A stretch of 64,000 nucleotides of DNA from Bacillota bacterium (GCA_023420085.1 JAEZWQ010000025.1:1-64000); one strand, 5' to 3'. Shown: positions 8,045 to 17,808, counted from the first letter of the stretch. Translations and numbers: made by a program. The notes: generated by a model not told the origin, from the sequence alone.

Positions 8045-9412
8045 TTATACATCAATACTTCCAACTGTTCTAGGGAATGGGATAACATCTCTAATATTAC
8101 TCATTCCTGTTAAATACATTACACAACGTTCAAATCCTAGTCCAAATCCGGAGTGCTTTGTAGTTCCAAATTTTCTTAAGTCTAGATAAAAAGAGTAATC
8201 ATCTAAGTTATGACCAAGTTCGTTCAATCTATTATAAAGCTTGTCATAGTCTTCCTCTCTTTGACTACCGCCCATAAGCTCACCAATACCTGGCACTAGT
8301 AAATCCATAGCTGCAACAGTTTTGTTATCAGCATTAAGCTTCATATAGAAAGCTTTAATTTCTTTTGGATAATTAATTACAAAAACTGGCTTTTTATAGA
8401 TAACTTCAGTTAAATACTTTTCATGCTCAGTTTGTAGATCACATCCCCATTTAACCTTGTAATCAAAGTTATCATTATTTTTTTCTAAAATATTTATTGC
8501 TTCAGTATAGTCAACCTTTGCAAAGTCATTTTCTACTACATTTTTAAGTCTTTCAATTAGGCCCTTATCAATAAATTGATTAAAGAAAGAAAGCTCTTCA
8601 TAACCATATTCTAGTACGTAGTTTATTACAAATTTAAGCATATCTTCTGCAAGGCACATACAATCTTCTAAATCAGAAAATGCTATTTCTGGTTCAACCA
8701 TCCAAAATTCTGCTGCATGTCTTGCTGTATTAGAGTTTTCTGCTCTGAATGTAGGGCCAAACGTATATATATTTTTAAATGCTTGTGCATAAGTTTCGCC
8801 ATGCAGTTGCCCACTTACAGTAAGATTAGTTTCCTTTCCAAAGAAGTCTTCACTAAAGTCCTTATCACCTGGATTTAGTGTAGTAACTCTAAACATCTCG
8901 CCTGCGCCTTCGCAGTCACTGCCGGTAATAATTGGTGTATGAACATATACAAAATCACGTTCATTAAAAAATTTATGAATAGCATATGCAATTAGAGATC
9001 TAACTCTAAATACTGCTTCAAATGTATTTGTTCTTGCTCTTAGATGAAGTTTTGTTCTTAAAAATTCAAATGTATGTCTTTTCTTTTGAAGAGGATAATC
9101 GCTAGGACAATCACCTTCTATAGTTACAGATTTAGCTTTTAATTCGAAAGGTTGTTGTGCGTTTGGAGTTAGCACTAACTGACCTTCGACAGTTACAGAA
9201 CTACCTACAGATAGCTTCCTTGCTAAATCAAAGTTTTTAGTATCTTCACTATAAACTACCTGTAAATTGTTAAAGAAGGTACCATCATTTATAATTAAAA
9301 AACCAAAATTTTTGGAATCACGATTATTTCTAACCCATCCATTAACTGTAATTTCTTTATCGGCCAAGTTTGAAAAATCTTTAAAAATCTTTCTTATATC
9401 TATTGATTTCAT
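8045..9412 (-). CDS. asnS: Asparaginyl-tRNA synthetase
   Basis: A 455-residue class IIb synthetase that charges tRNA-Asn. An OB-fold anticodon domain (about 1-110, with VNGWVRNNRDSKNFGFL) precedes the catalytic core with motif 2 FRAENSNTARH and motif 3 GFGLGFERC near 415-425. The RAENSNT and GLGFER forms favour AsnRS over AspRS. The ATG follows an excellent AAGGAGG. No T-box was seen in the short gap before it. It heads the leftward operon that continues into the nuclease pair and the DMT exporter. Confidence 0.95.
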   Translation of the reverse strand: MKSIDIRKIFKDFSNLADKEITVNGWVRNNRDSKNFGFLIINDGTFFNNLQVVYSEDTKNFDLARKLSVGSSVTVEGQLVLTPNAQQPFELKAKSVTIEGDCPSDYPLQKKRHTFEFLRTKLHLRARTNTFEAVFRVRSLIAYAIHKFFNERDFVYVHTPIITGSDCEGAGEMFRVTTLNPGDKDFSEDFFGKETNLTVSGQLHGETYAQAFKNIYTFGPTFRAENSNTARHAAEFWMVEPEIAFSDLEDCMCLAEDMLKFVINYVLEYGYEELSFFNQFIDKGLIERLKNVVENDFAKVDYTEAINILEKNNDNFDYKVKWGCDLQTEHEKYLTEVIYKKPVFVINYPKEIKAFYMKLNADNKTVAAMDLLVPGIGELMGGSQREEDYDKLYNRLNELGHNLDDYSFYLDLRKFGTTKHSGFGLGFERCVMYLTGMSNIRDVIPFPRTVGSIDV

Positions 9413-9462
9413 TGAAATACCTCCTTTATTAATTATTATGTATTATAATATAAATGTTAATT

Positions 9463-10209
9463 ATGTCAAGAATTGGAGGATTCGTTATTAAGTTAGTAAG
9501 AATAAAGGCTGTTATTATGATTATTCTGGCTATACTGATAGTGTCTGTAGTAGCATTTTTATTTCTATATAATGCTAAAAAAGATGAGTTGTATTTAAAT
9601 AAAAACAATTATATAATTGACACTACTATCGATGAAAATGAAACAAAAATTAATATAGTTGAAGATAACAGTAAAAAACAGGTTAAAGATACTCCTGAGT
9701 ATAGGGAGGCAAATAAGTTTGCAAATAATCCTAATTATAAAGGACGATACAGAATAGATGTAAACAGATTGGCAAATACGGTAACTATTTATGAAAGAGA
9801 TAGCAATGGCTTATATAATACACCTATTAAAGCTATGGTATGCTCTACTGGACCTGCGACTCCTTTAGGGGATTATTATATGCCTTCACGAAGGCAGGAG
9901 ATTGGAGAATTGTATGGTAATGTTTGGGGGATATATGTAAGTGATATTGTTGGTGATATCCTTTTTCATTCAGTACCAGCTGATCAACCAAAGTCTAATC
10001 GTATCATAGGAGAAGAATATAATAAGTTAGGAACATCTGCTTCTATGGGATGTGTAAGACTTTCTGTTCCTGATGCAAAATGGATAATGGAAAATGCAGA
10101 AGTAGGTACATGGGTACATTTTTATGACGACGAGATACCCGGTCCTTTAGGGAAACCGGTCCCTCTAAAGATGGAAGAAGATTTTGGAATAGATCCAAAT
10201 TATAAATAA
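9463..10209 (+). CDS. L,D-transpeptidase (YkuD domain)
   Basis: A membrane-anchored or secreted cell-wall enzyme, about 248 residues. An N-terminal hydrophobic helix (about 12-32) precedes a linker and the YkuD domain ending in the catalytic motif SMGCVRL (Cys nucleophile near 196), with upstream HSVPAD supplying the His. Such enzymes make 3-3 peptide cross-links or attach partners to peptidoglycan. The start is uncertain: ATG 9463 has no ribosome site and lies about 13 bases after a TATAAT at 9444-9449, whereas a good GGAGG at 9475-9479 is followed in frame by ATT (9487) but by no ATG, GTG or TTG at the right distance. The IPGPLGKPVPLK tail is of unknown role. Confidence 0.85.
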   Translation: MSRIGGFVIKLVRIKAVIMIILAILIVSVVAFLFLYNAKKDELYLNKNNYIIDTTIDENETKINIVEDNSKKQVKDTPEYREANKFANNPNYKGRYRIDVNRLANTVTIYERDSNGLYNTPIKAMVCSTGPATPLGDYYMPSRRQEIGELYGNVWGIYVSDIVGDILFHSVPADQPKSNRIIGEEYNKLGTSASMGCVRLSVPDAKWIMENAEVGTWVHFYDDEIPGPLGKPVPLKMEEDFGIDPNYK

Positions 10210-10303
10210 TCTTCTGTAATTAGCAAAAAACAAGCAAAACATCCATAAAACCTTGAATTGATGTATAAATATTGTTATTTTATAAGGGCGTTAGGAGGTT
10301 GGG

Positions 10304-10600
10304 ATGGCTGCCAAAAGAAAAAGAAATTCGTTTAGAAAAGAATTAAAACTAATAGTTATAGTTACAGTTTTAGTACTTATTGTTTGCATACCTAGTATGA
10401 TTAAGAATAAATCATTTGCCAATCAGCAAAGACAAGAGATTGAATTATTAAGATCTAAGATTGGTGATGAGGAATCAAGAAAACTAAACTTACAAGAACA
10501 AAAGAAGTATGAAAAAACTGACGAATATCTTGAAAAGGTAGCACGAGAAATGCTTGGCCTAGTTAAAGAAAATGATATTATAATTAAACCAGACAAATAG
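10304..10600 (+). CDS. DivIC/FtsB-like septum formation initiator
   Basis: A 98-residue bitopic protein: a basic cytoplasmic head, one membrane helix (about 16-33) and an external coiled coil rich in Q, E, L and K that ends in VAREMLGLVKENDIII, the conserved tail of the DivIC/FtsB family. These proteins link FtsL and FtsQ/DivIB in the divisome. A strong AGGAGG precedes the ATG. The position before tilS-hpt-ftsH is the classical Gram-positive order, which supports the call. Confidence 0.88.
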   Translation: MAAKRKRNSFRKELKLIVIVTVLVLIVCIPSMIKNKSFANQQRQEIELLRSKIGDEESRKLNLQEQKKYEKTDEYLEKVAREMLGLVKENDIIIKPDK

Positions 10601-10623
10601 CATCAGGATACTGATGCTTTTTT
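10599..10623 (+). terminator. Intrinsic terminator or attenuator after the divIC-like gene
   Basis: An 8-base-pair stem (10599-10606 with 10611-10618), a GATA loop and six T. It begins at the stop codon and ends 11 bases before the tilS start, so tilS expression would need read-through or a promoter inside the upstream gene. Confidence 0.75.
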
Positions 10624-10633
10624 AATATGTATT

Positions 10634-11923
10634 ATGGAAAGATTAGATAAATATTTAGAAGATAAAGTAGTTGTAGGGGTGTCAGGAGGGGCTGACTCCA
10701 TGTGTCTTATTAATAAGTTGATGAAAATTAATAAGAATAATTTAATAGTAGTTCATATTAATCATTGTATGAGAGGTGAAGAATCAGATAGGGATGAAAA
10801 TTTTGTAAAAGAATTTTGCAAAAAAAATAATCTGTATTTTATCTCAAAAAAAGTTAATGTCTACAATGAAGTAAAAGAAACTGGAGCATCTGTTGAAGAG
10901 GCTGCTCGTAACCTTAGATATTATATTTTTAATAAAATTTTATCAAAATATGGTGGAAAATATGTTTTTCTAGCTCATAATTCAGATGATGTAGTTGAAA
11001 CTTTTTTGATAAATCTTTTTAGAGGTACTGGAGTAAGAGGCCTAAAAAGTATTGAATTTGAAAATGGGAATATTATTAGACCGCTTATAAATATGAGCCG
11101 AAAGGAAATCGAGGAGTACAATAAAGAAAATAATATTGAATATATAATTGATTCTACAAATTTAGCAAATGATTATACAAGAAATAAAATAAGAAATATT
11201 ATTATTCCTTATATTGAAGACAATATAAATCCTAAGGTTAAAACTCATATACTAAATACTATTAATATATTGTCTAACCAAGATAGATTTATTGATGAAT
11301 ATGTGCAGGACAATATGTACAGACTAAGTTATAAGAGTTATGGGATTGAAATTAATTTAATGGGACTTGATGATAATTATAAAATTTCAGAAATTATTCG
11401 TGAAGCTATAGCAAAAACTATTGGGCTTAAGGATATAACAAAAAAACACATTGACAAAGCTGTTGAAATTGCAAAGGCTCAAAGACCTATGAAACTTGAT
11501 ATGCCAAAAGGGTGGATTATAAAATCTATAAAAAAAGGCCTTTTGCTAGCAGAAAAAAAAGAAGAAGATATATATAGAAGTATTTCTTATCCAATTGTTG
11601 AGATAAAAGATACTATTATATTTAGGGATAAAAGTGTAAAACTTAAAATTGATTATGACAATAAAGATGCATTATGTTATTATAAAGTAAAGGATGCAGT
11701 ACTTAGATTTAGGAATGATGGTGATTTTATATTTAAGAATAAAAAAATAAAATTAAAGGATTTTCTAATTAAAAAAGGAATTAATATTTTTGATCGAGAT
11801 AGTTTGCTAGTCTTAGCTATTGAAAAAAGAATTGTTTGGATTGAAAATATGTATATTGATAAGGAATTTATTGCATATAGCAATGAAAAGAGTTTGAAGA
11901 TAGAGGTTTGTTATGAGTTATAA
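10634..11923 (+). CDS. tilS: tRNA(Ile)-lysidine synthetase
   Basis: A 429-residue N-type ATP pyrophosphatase that converts C34 of tRNA-Ile (CAU) to lysidine, making it read AUA. The PP-loop SGGADS sits at 17-22, followed by the family motifs VHINHCMRGEESDRDE near 50, AHNSDDVVETFLINLFRGTG near 117 and the substrate-binding RPL-x-R block; a TilS C-terminal domain (about 355-425) is present. The enzyme should be heavily needed here because ATA is a very common Ile codon in these genes. The ATG lacks a clear ribosome site and closely follows the preceding terminator. It overlaps hpt by 11 bases. Confidence 0.95.
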   Translation: MERLDKYLEDKVVVGVSGGADSMCLINKLMKINKNNLIVVHINHCMRGEESDRDENFVKEFCKKNNLYFISKKVNVYNEVKETGASVEEAARNLRYYIFNKILSKYGGKYVFLAHNSDDVVETFLINLFRGTGVRGLKSIEFENGNIIRPLINMSRKEIEEYNKENNIEYIIDSTNLANDYTRNKIRNIIIPYIEDNINPKVKTHILNTINILSNQDRFIDEYVQDNMYRLSYKSYGIEINLMGLDDNYKISEIIREAIAKTIGLKDITKKHIDKAVEIAKAQRPMKLDMPKGWIIKSIKKGLLLAEKKEEDIYRSISYPIVEIKDTIIFRDKSVKLKIDYDNKDALCYYKVKDAVLRFRNDGDFIFKNKKIKLKDFLIKKGINIFDRDSLLVLAIEKRIVWIENMYIDKEFIAYSNEKSLKIEVCYEL

Positions 11924-12443
11924 AATAATGTACAAAGAAGAAGATATTATAAAAAGATGTAAGGAGTTAGCACCACAGATACAAGAATATTTTAATAATG
12001 AGCCATTTACAATGGTTGGAATATTAAATGGTGCAATTATGTTTTTTTGTGAGTTATCTAAACATTTTGATGAAAAAATACCTGTTGAATTTGATTTTAT
12101 GAGTTGTACATCATACTATGATGGTAGAGCAACTACGGGTGTGGTGAAAATTAATAAAGACTTAGATAAAAGTATTGAAGGCAAAAATGTTCTAATAGTT
12201 GAAGATATAATAGACAGTGGATATACACTAAAATATGTTAAAAAATTGTTAGAAGATAGGTTGCCTAAAAAAGTTGCAATTTGTACACTACTAGATAAGC
12301 ATTGTAAGAGAAAGGCAGATATTGAATCTGATTTTGTTGGATTTGAAATTGATGATAAGTTTGTCGTAGGGTATGGTCTTGATTGGGATTATGCAAGTAG
12401 AAACTGGCCTTTTATTGGATATATTGAAACAACAAAAGAGTAA
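11913..12443 (+). CDS. hpt: Hypoxanthine phosphoribosyltransferase
   Basis: A 176-residue type I phosphoribosyltransferase that salvages hypoxanthine or guanine to IMP or GMP. The PRPP loop VEDIIDSGYTL is at about 98-108, the flexible-loop SCTSYYDG near 67, and the C-terminal VGYGLDWDYASRN purine-contact motif near 150. Its overlap with tilS and tight spacing to ftsH fit the conserved tilS-hpt-ftsH operon of Firmicutes. Confidence 0.94.
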   Translation: MSYKIMYKEEDIIKRCKELAPQIQEYFNNEPFTMVGILNGAIMFFCELSKHFDEKIPVEFDFMSCTSYYDGRATTGVVKINKDLDKSIEGKNVLIVEDIIDSGYTLKYVKKLLEDRLPKKVAICTLLDKHCKRKADIESDFVGFEIDDKFVVGYGLDWDYASRNWPFIGYIETTKE

Positions 12444-12457
12444 TAGACAGGAGAAAT

Positions 12458-14290
12458 ATGGGAAAACGTTTTACAGTAAATAAAAGAATTATTATACCGA
12501 TAATAATTCTAGTTGTATTTTACACTTTAATAACTTCAAGATTATTTTCAACAGCTAATGATATAAATATGAAAGAATTTGAAGATCTTGTTAATAATAA
12601 TAAGGTATTTTCAGTTCTAGTAGTACAAAATAAAGAAGTTCCAACGGGTAGAGTAGAAGTAAGCCTTTATGGAGATGAAAAAAAAGGTTTCAATGTAAGT
12701 GATGTAAATGAATTTGTTAATTATGCAAATAAGAATAATGTAAATTATAAGATAACAGATATACCTCAAGAATCTTGGTTCTTAGATAAGGTTTTGCCTA
12801 TACTTGTTGGGGCAGTTTTATTAGGAATGATAATAAGTTTAATACTATCTCCACTTAAGGGAGATGGAGGGGCAGGTCCTAATAGTTTTGGTAAAATTAA
12901 ACCTAAAGTATACTTTCCAGGTGATTCAAATATTAATTTTGACTCAGTTGCAGGCCTAAGAGAGGAAAAGGAAGAAGTAGCGGATATTGTTAAATTTTTG
13001 AAAAATCCAAGTATATATACTGAAGCTGGAGCAAGAGTACCGAAAGGTACATTACTTGTTGGACCAGCTGGAACTGGAAAAACATTATTAGCAAAAGCCA
13101 TAGCAGGTGAGGCAGGAGTTCCTTTTTTTAGTACATCTGGATCAGACTTTGTTGAAATGTTTGTAGGTGTAGGTGCTTCAAGGGTAAGAGACCTATTTAA
13201 TCTTGCAAAGAAAAATGCTCCTTGTTTAATATTTATTGATGAGATAGATGCTGTTGGTAGAAAAAGAGGAGCAGGTCTTGGTGGAGGACATGATGAAAGG
13301 GAACATACCCTAAATCAATTACTTGTTGAAATGGATGGATTTGAGTCTACGACAGGAATAATTGTTATGGCTGCAACTAACAGAGTTGACATACTTGATA
13401 ATGCTATATTGCGTGCTGGTAGATTTGATAGAAAAATAGCAGTTGGAAGGCCAGATGTAGTAGGTAGAGAAGAGATATTAAAAGTACATTCAAAAAATAA
13501 GGCTATTGGTGAAGATGTAGATTTTCATGAAGTTGCATTAACAACATCAGGATTTACAGGAGCTGATCTTGAAAACTTAATGAATGAGGCAGCGATATTA
13601 ACAGTAAACGATAATAGAAAAATAATTATGGCTGAAGATATAAAAAATGCTTTAGTTAAGGTTGGTATAGGTTTAGAGAAGAAGTCAATTGTTATTTCTC
13701 AAGAAGAAAGAAGAATAACAGCCTATCATGAAGCAGGCCATGCGATATTATTTCATCAAATTGAAGGGATGGGCCCTGTAAATACTATATCAATAATACC
13801 AACAGGTATGAGTGCTGCAGGATATACAATGCCAACTCCTCAAGGTGATAATATGTTTATTACGAAAAGCAAACTAGAAAAAGAAATTATGGTTTCACTT
13901 GGTGGTAGAATTGCAGAAGAGCTTATATTTGTAGATGTTACAACAGGGGCAAGCCAAGATATTAAACAAATTACTAATATTGCTAGATCTATGGTCATGA
14001 AGTATGGTATGAGTGAAAAATTAGGATTAATTAATTATGATGATAGTGAGAGCAATGTATTTATAGGTAATGAACTATCTCATGCTAGGACATATGGAGA
14101 GAATATTGCCGCAGAGATAGATAATGAAGTTAAAAAGATTGTAAATGATTGTTACAATAAAGCTAAACAAATTTTAGTTGATAATATGGATGTTTTACAT
14201 AAAACGGCAGAATTGCTGCTAGAAAAAGACAAGATTTACCAACAAGAATTTGAGGAATTATTTAATAAAGGCAGCAAGGATAATGTATAA
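12458..14290 (+). CDS. ftsH: ATP-dependent zinc metalloprotease FtsH
   Basis: A 610-residue membrane AAA+ protease that degrades misfolded and regulatory membrane or cytosolic proteins as a hexamer. Two membrane helices (about 9-27 and 109-128) flank a short external domain. Walker A is GPAGTGKT near 200 (the second residue of the usual GPPGTGKT is Ala), Walker B is CLIFIDEIDAVGRKRG, and the SRH reads RAGRFDRKIAVGRPD. The zinc site is HEAGH near 424-428 with the third ligand in GASQDIKQ near 500. An AGGAG ribosome site precedes it. Its last 8 bases overlap the next gene. Confidence 0.96.
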   Translation: MGKRFTVNKRIIIPIIILVVFYTLITSRLFSTANDINMKEFEDLVNNNKVFSVLVVQNKEVPTGRVEVSLYGDEKKGFNVSDVNEFVNYANKNNVNYKITDIPQESWFLDKVLPILVGAVLLGMIISLILSPLKGDGGAGPNSFGKIKPKVYFPGDSNINFDSVAGLREEKEEVADIVKFLKNPSIYTEAGARVPKGTLLVGPAGTGKTLLAKAIAGEAGVPFFSTSGSDFVEMFVGVGASRVRDLFNLAKKNAPCLIFIDEIDAVGRKRGAGLGGGHDEREHTLNQLLVEMDGFESTTGIIVMAATNRVDILDNAILRAGRFDRKIAVGRPDVVGREEILKVHSKNKAIGEDVDFHEVALTTSGFTGADLENLMNEAAILTVNDNRKIIMAEDIKNALVKVGIGLEKKSIVISQEERRITAYHEAGHAILFHQIEGMGPVNTISIIPTGMSAAGYTMPTPQGDNMFITKSKLEKEIMVSLGGRIAEELIFVDVTTGASQDIKQITNIARSMVMKYGMSEKLGLINYDDSESNVFIGNELSHARTYGENIAAEIDNEVKKIVNDCYNKAKQILVDNMDVLHKTAELLLEKDKIYQQEFEELFNKGSKDNV

Positions 14291-16259
14291 TATTCATAGT
14301 GATACAACACGAAATTTCAAAACTCCTTTAGAACCCAAAATAAATGATGAAGTTAAAGTTAGGATACGAGTTCGTTCAGGATTCAATCCTAACTTTAAAT
14401 TAGTCTTAAAAAAAGAAGGTCAATATAGTGCGAAGCTATCTATGGATTATGAAATGACTAAATCAGGATTTGACTATTATTATCAAAAATTTATAGCTAG
14501 ATCAGGGATAATGAGTTACTATTTTGAATTCGAGATAGAAAATAAAAAATATTATTTTAATAGTATTGGGATAAGCGATAACTTAAATGAATACTATAGT
14601 TTTTATGTACATACTGACTATAAAACTCCAGACTGGGCAAAGGGAGCTGTAATGTATCAAATTTTTGTTGATAGATTTAATAATGGAGATGTAACTAATG
14701 ATGTAAAATCAGGAGAGTATAAATATATCTCTAGACCGGTTAAGTCAGTATCATGGGATGCACCAATTGAAAATTTGGATGTTGATGTATTTCATGGTGG
14801 GGATATTCAGGGAATTATTGATAAGGTTGATTATTTTAAAGAATTAGGAATAGAAGCGATTTATTTAAATCCTATATTTGTCTCTCCATCAAACCATAAG
14901 TATGATATTCAAGATTATTATAATATAGATCCACATTACGGAAAGATAATAGTTGATGATGGTACTTATAAAACAAGAACTACAAATGATGAAAATTTAT
15001 CTGAATCAAATAGTCTATTTGAAAAAATGGTAAAAATTTTACATGATAATGGAATAAGAGTTATTATTGATGGGGTTTTCAATCATTGTGGCAGTTTTAA
15101 TCGTTGGATGGATTCTTATGGGATTTATAATACAAGAACTCTTGAAGATGAATCGGCTCCTTATAGAAAGTATTTTAATTTTATTGATATTGATAAATAT
15201 GAATCATGGTGGAATAATGACACGTTACCAAAGCTTAATTATGAAAGTTCGCCTGAATTGATCAAAGAGATTTATGATATTGGTAAAAAGTGGATAAGCC
15301 CTCCTTATAATGTTGATGGCTGGAGGCTTGATGTTGCAGCTGACTTAGGACATTCAGAAGACTTTAACCATAGATTTTGGAAAGGGTTTAGGGAAGAGAT
15401 TAAGTCAGTAAATAGTGATTGCTATATACTTGCTGAACATTATGGGAATCCAACCGCTTGGCTAAGAAATGGCGAATGGGATAGCGTGATGAATTATGAT
15501 GCTTTTATGGAACCTGTCACATGGTTTTTAACAGGAATGGAAAAGCATTCTGATGAGTATAGAGAGGATTTGATTAATAATGCAGATGCCTTTTGGGGAG
15601 CTATGAAGCACTATGGATCACAAATGCCTATACAATCATATATGTGTGCTATGAATCAGCTTTCAAATCATGATCATTCTAGATTTTTAACTAGAACAAA
15701 TAAAAAGGTTGGAAGACTATATAATCAAGGGGCAATAGCTGCAAGTACTGGTATAGATAAAAGAGTTATGATGTGTGCAACTGTTATACAGATGACGTGG
15801 ATTGGAGCGCCTACCCTTTATTATGGGGATGAAGCTGGGCTATGTGGATTTACTGATCCAGATAATAGAAGAGCTTATCCATGGGGGAATGAAGACAATG
15901 AACTATTACAATTTCACAAGGATATAATAAAATTTAGATCCGAGTATAAAGATTTAATTGTATATGGAAGTTTAATAGAATTATATAGATCATATGGAAT
16001 AATCTGTTATGCAAGGCTTGACTTAGAAAAAGCTATGGTTATTTGTGTAAATAACTTAGATCATCCAGTACAGTTTGATATCCCAATAATTGCTTGTGGA
16101 ATACCTAAAGATAGTGTTATGTATGAGAAGTTTCAAACAGCAAGAAATACACATCAGATATACAAGTCATCTACTCACAGTATTAATAGGGATACATGGA
16201 ATATAAGAATGACAGAAAAAAGTAGCAGGATATTTATAATAGATTTGGAAGATAATTAA
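14283..16259 (+). CDS. GH13 neopullulanase/cyclomaltodextrinase-type glycosidase
   Basis: A 658-residue cytoplasmic (no signal peptide) alpha-glucan hydrolase. An N-terminal beta domain (about 1-115, CBM34-like) precedes the GH13 barrel. The four family regions are visible: DGVFNHCG near 262, DGWRLDVAAD near 344 with the nucleophile Asp, LAEHYG near 382 with the acid/base Glu, and NQLSNHDHSRF near 458. The arrangement matches subfamily 20, which hydrolyses cyclodextrins, pullulan and short maltodextrins. The start at 14283 has AAGGA before it and overlaps ftsH by 8 bases; an upstream frame start at 14250 lies inside ftsH. It would work with glycogen phosphorylase in glucan use. Confidence 0.9.
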   Translation: MYNIHSDTTRNFKTPLEPKINDEVKVRIRVRSGFNPNFKLVLKKEGQYSAKLSMDYEMTKSGFDYYYQKFIARSGIMSYYFEFEIENKKYYFNSIGISDNLNEYYSFYVHTDYKTPDWAKGAVMYQIFVDRFNNGDVTNDVKSGEYKYISRPVKSVSWDAPIENLDVDVFHGGDIQGIIDKVDYFKELGIEAIYLNPIFVSPSNHKYDIQDYYNIDPHYGKIIVDDGTYKTRTTNDENLSESNSLFEKMVKILHDNGIRVIIDGVFNHCGSFNRWMDSYGIYNTRTLEDESAPYRKYFNFIDIDKYESWWNNDTLPKLNYESSPELIKEIYDIGKKWISPPYNVDGWRLDVAADLGHSEDFNHRFWKGFREEIKSVNSDCYILAEHYGNPTAWLRNGEWDSVMNYDAFMEPVTWFLTGMEKHSDEYREDLINNADAFWGAMKHYGSQMPIQSYMCAMNQLSNHDHSRFLTRTNKKVGRLYNQGAIAASTGIDKRVMMCATVIQMTWIGAPTLYYGDEAGLCGFTDPDNRRAYPWGNEDNELLQFHKDIIKFRSEYKDLIVYGSLIELYRSYGIICYARLDLEKAMVICVNNLDHPVQFDIPIIACGIPKDSVMYEKFQTARNTHQIYKSSTHSINRDTWNIRMTEKSSRIFIIDLEDN

Positions 16260-16290
16260 AGATTTTCGATGATATATGTATATTGTGCTT

Positions 16291-16319
16291 TTGACATTTA
16301 TTTATACTAATGCTATAAT
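16291..16319 (+). promoter_or_regulatory. Consensus sigma-A promoter of murA
   Basis: TTGACA at 16291-16296, 17 bases, TATAAT at 16314-16319: a perfect consensus. The leader that follows holds a 9-base inverted repeat (TATATAGAT / ATCTATATA) between about 16330 and 16370, whose role is unknown. Confidence 0.88.
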
Positions 16320-16397
16320 GAATAGCTGAATATATATAGATCATAGTAAATTTGTTTATCTATATACAAAATTGATTATAAAATTGAGGAAATAAAT

Positions 16398-17690
16398 ATG
16401 AGTCAATATGTTATTGAAGGAGGGAATCCATTAAGAGGTTCCGTTGCTATTAGTGGAGCAAAAAATGCAGCATTAGGTATTTTACCAGCAGCATTGCTTA
16501 CTGATGAGAAAGTAACTTTAGAGAATTTACCAGATGTTAATGATATAGATGTAATGTTAAAAGCTTTTGCGCAAATAGGTGTAAAAGTTAATAGAATTGA
16601 TAATCATAAAGTTGAAATTGATGCAAGTGGCATACATACAGTTACTTTAGGATATGATACGATTAAATCGATTAGAGCTTCTTATTATCTTTTAGGAGCT
16701 TTACTAGGAAAAAGGAATGAGGCTGAGGTAGCATTACCAGGTGGGTGTAATATTGGTTCAAGACCTATTGATCAACATATAAAAGGCTTTAAATTATTAG
16801 GGGCTAATGTTGAAATTGATAGAGGAATGATAATAGCTAAGGCTAAAAAACTTAATGGTAGTCATATATTTTTAGATAAAGTTTCCGTTGGAGCAACTAT
16901 AAATATTATGATGGCTGCTTGTAAAGCGGAAGGTACAACCATAATAGAAAACTGTGCCAAAGAGCCTCATGTCGTTGATGTTGCTAACTTTTTAAATAGT
17001 ATGGGTGCAAATATTAAAGGAGCAGGTACAGATGTTATAAGAATAACAGGTGTAAAAAGACTTCATGGTACAGAATATTGCATTATACCAGATCAAATAG
17101 AAGCTGGAACATATATGATGTGTGCTGTGGCTACGGAAGGTGAAATACTTATAACTAACGTAATACCTAAGCATTTAGAGGCTATTTCAGCAAAAATTAT
17201 TGAAATGGGAAGTGAAGTTGTAGAATATGATGATGCTGTTTTGGTAAGAGGGAAAAGACCGATAAAGCATTTAAATATAATGACTATGCCATATCCAGGA
17301 TACCCTACAGATATGCAACCACAAACTTCCACAGTTCTAGCGCTAGGAGAAGGCACAAGTATAGTTTCTGAAAGTATATTTGAAAATAGATTCAAATATA
17401 TGGATGAATTGACTAGAATGGGAGCTAATGTTAGAGTTGAAGGGAATATTGCTATAATTGAAGGTGTTAAAAAATTCAAAGGCACTAAAGTAAATTCTCC
17501 AGACTTGAGAGCAGGAGCGGCGCTTGTAATAGCTGCCCTTGCAGCCGATGGTTATTCAGATATCGAAAATATAAAATATATAGAACGTGGATATGAGAAG
17601 TTTGAAGAAAAACTTTCAAATATCGGTGCCAATATTAAAAAAGTTGACGATAATAAGGAAGCCACAAAAGCTAAATTTAAGATAGGATAA
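16398..17690 (+). CDS. murA: UDP-N-acetylglucosamine 1-carboxyvinyltransferase
   Basis: A 430-residue enolpyruvyl transferase that adds phosphoenolpyruvate to UDP-GlcNAc, the first committed step of peptidoglycan synthesis. The substrate lysine is in SGAKNAALG near 22, and the catalytic Cys is C117 in PGGCNIGSRPIDQH, so the enzyme should be of the fosfomycin-sensitive Cys type. The family start MSQYVIEGGNPLRG follows a GAGG ribosome site. It is monocistronic behind its own promoter. Firmicutes often carry two MurA paralogues; which one this is cannot be decided here. Confidence 0.95.
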   Translation: MSQYVIEGGNPLRGSVAISGAKNAALGILPAALLTDEKVTLENLPDVNDIDVMLKAFAQIGVKVNRIDNHKVEIDASGIHTVTLGYDTIKSIRASYYLLGALLGKRNEAEVALPGGCNIGSRPIDQHIKGFKLLGANVEIDRGMIIAKAKKLNGSHIFLDKVSVGATINIMMAACKAEGTTIIENCAKEPHVVDVANFLNSMGANIKGAGTDVIRITGVKRLHGTEYCIIPDQIEAGTYMMCAVATEGEILITNVIPKHLEAISAKIIEMGSEVVEYDDAVLVRGKRPIKHLNIMTMPYPGYPTDMQPQTSTVLALGEGTSIVSESIFENRFKYMDELTRMGANVRVEGNIAIIEGVKKFKGTKVNSPDLRAGAALVIAALAADGYSDIENIKYIERGYEKFEEKLSNIGANIKKVDDNKEATKAKFKIG

Positions 17691-17692
17691 TA

Positions 17693-17721
17693 TTGATTAT
17701 AGTATGTATCTATGCTATAAT
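17693..17721 (+). promoter_or_regulatory. Predicted promoter of rpsO
   Basis: TTGATT at 17693-17698, 17 bases, TATAAT at 17716-17721, starting 2 bases after the murA stop codon. Confidence 0.7.
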
Positions 17722-17742
17722 CCTAATGTTATAAATTATTTG

Positions 17743-17808
17743 TTATGACCCTTGCTATGTTCAGGAAACTCCGACCTTTACTTGGCAAGAGGTGACGAAA
17801 TGGAGGAG
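17743..17808 (+). promoter_or_regulatory. Structured rpsO leader, possible S15 autoregulatory site
   Basis: The 5' untranslated region of rpsO holds CTTGC pairing with GCAAG around a small GGA...TCC hairpin, a compact multi-helix fold ending at the GGAGG site. S15 is known to repress its own mRNA in several bacteria through unrelated leader structures. The fold is proposed by eye and its S15 binding is inference. Confidence 0.4.
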
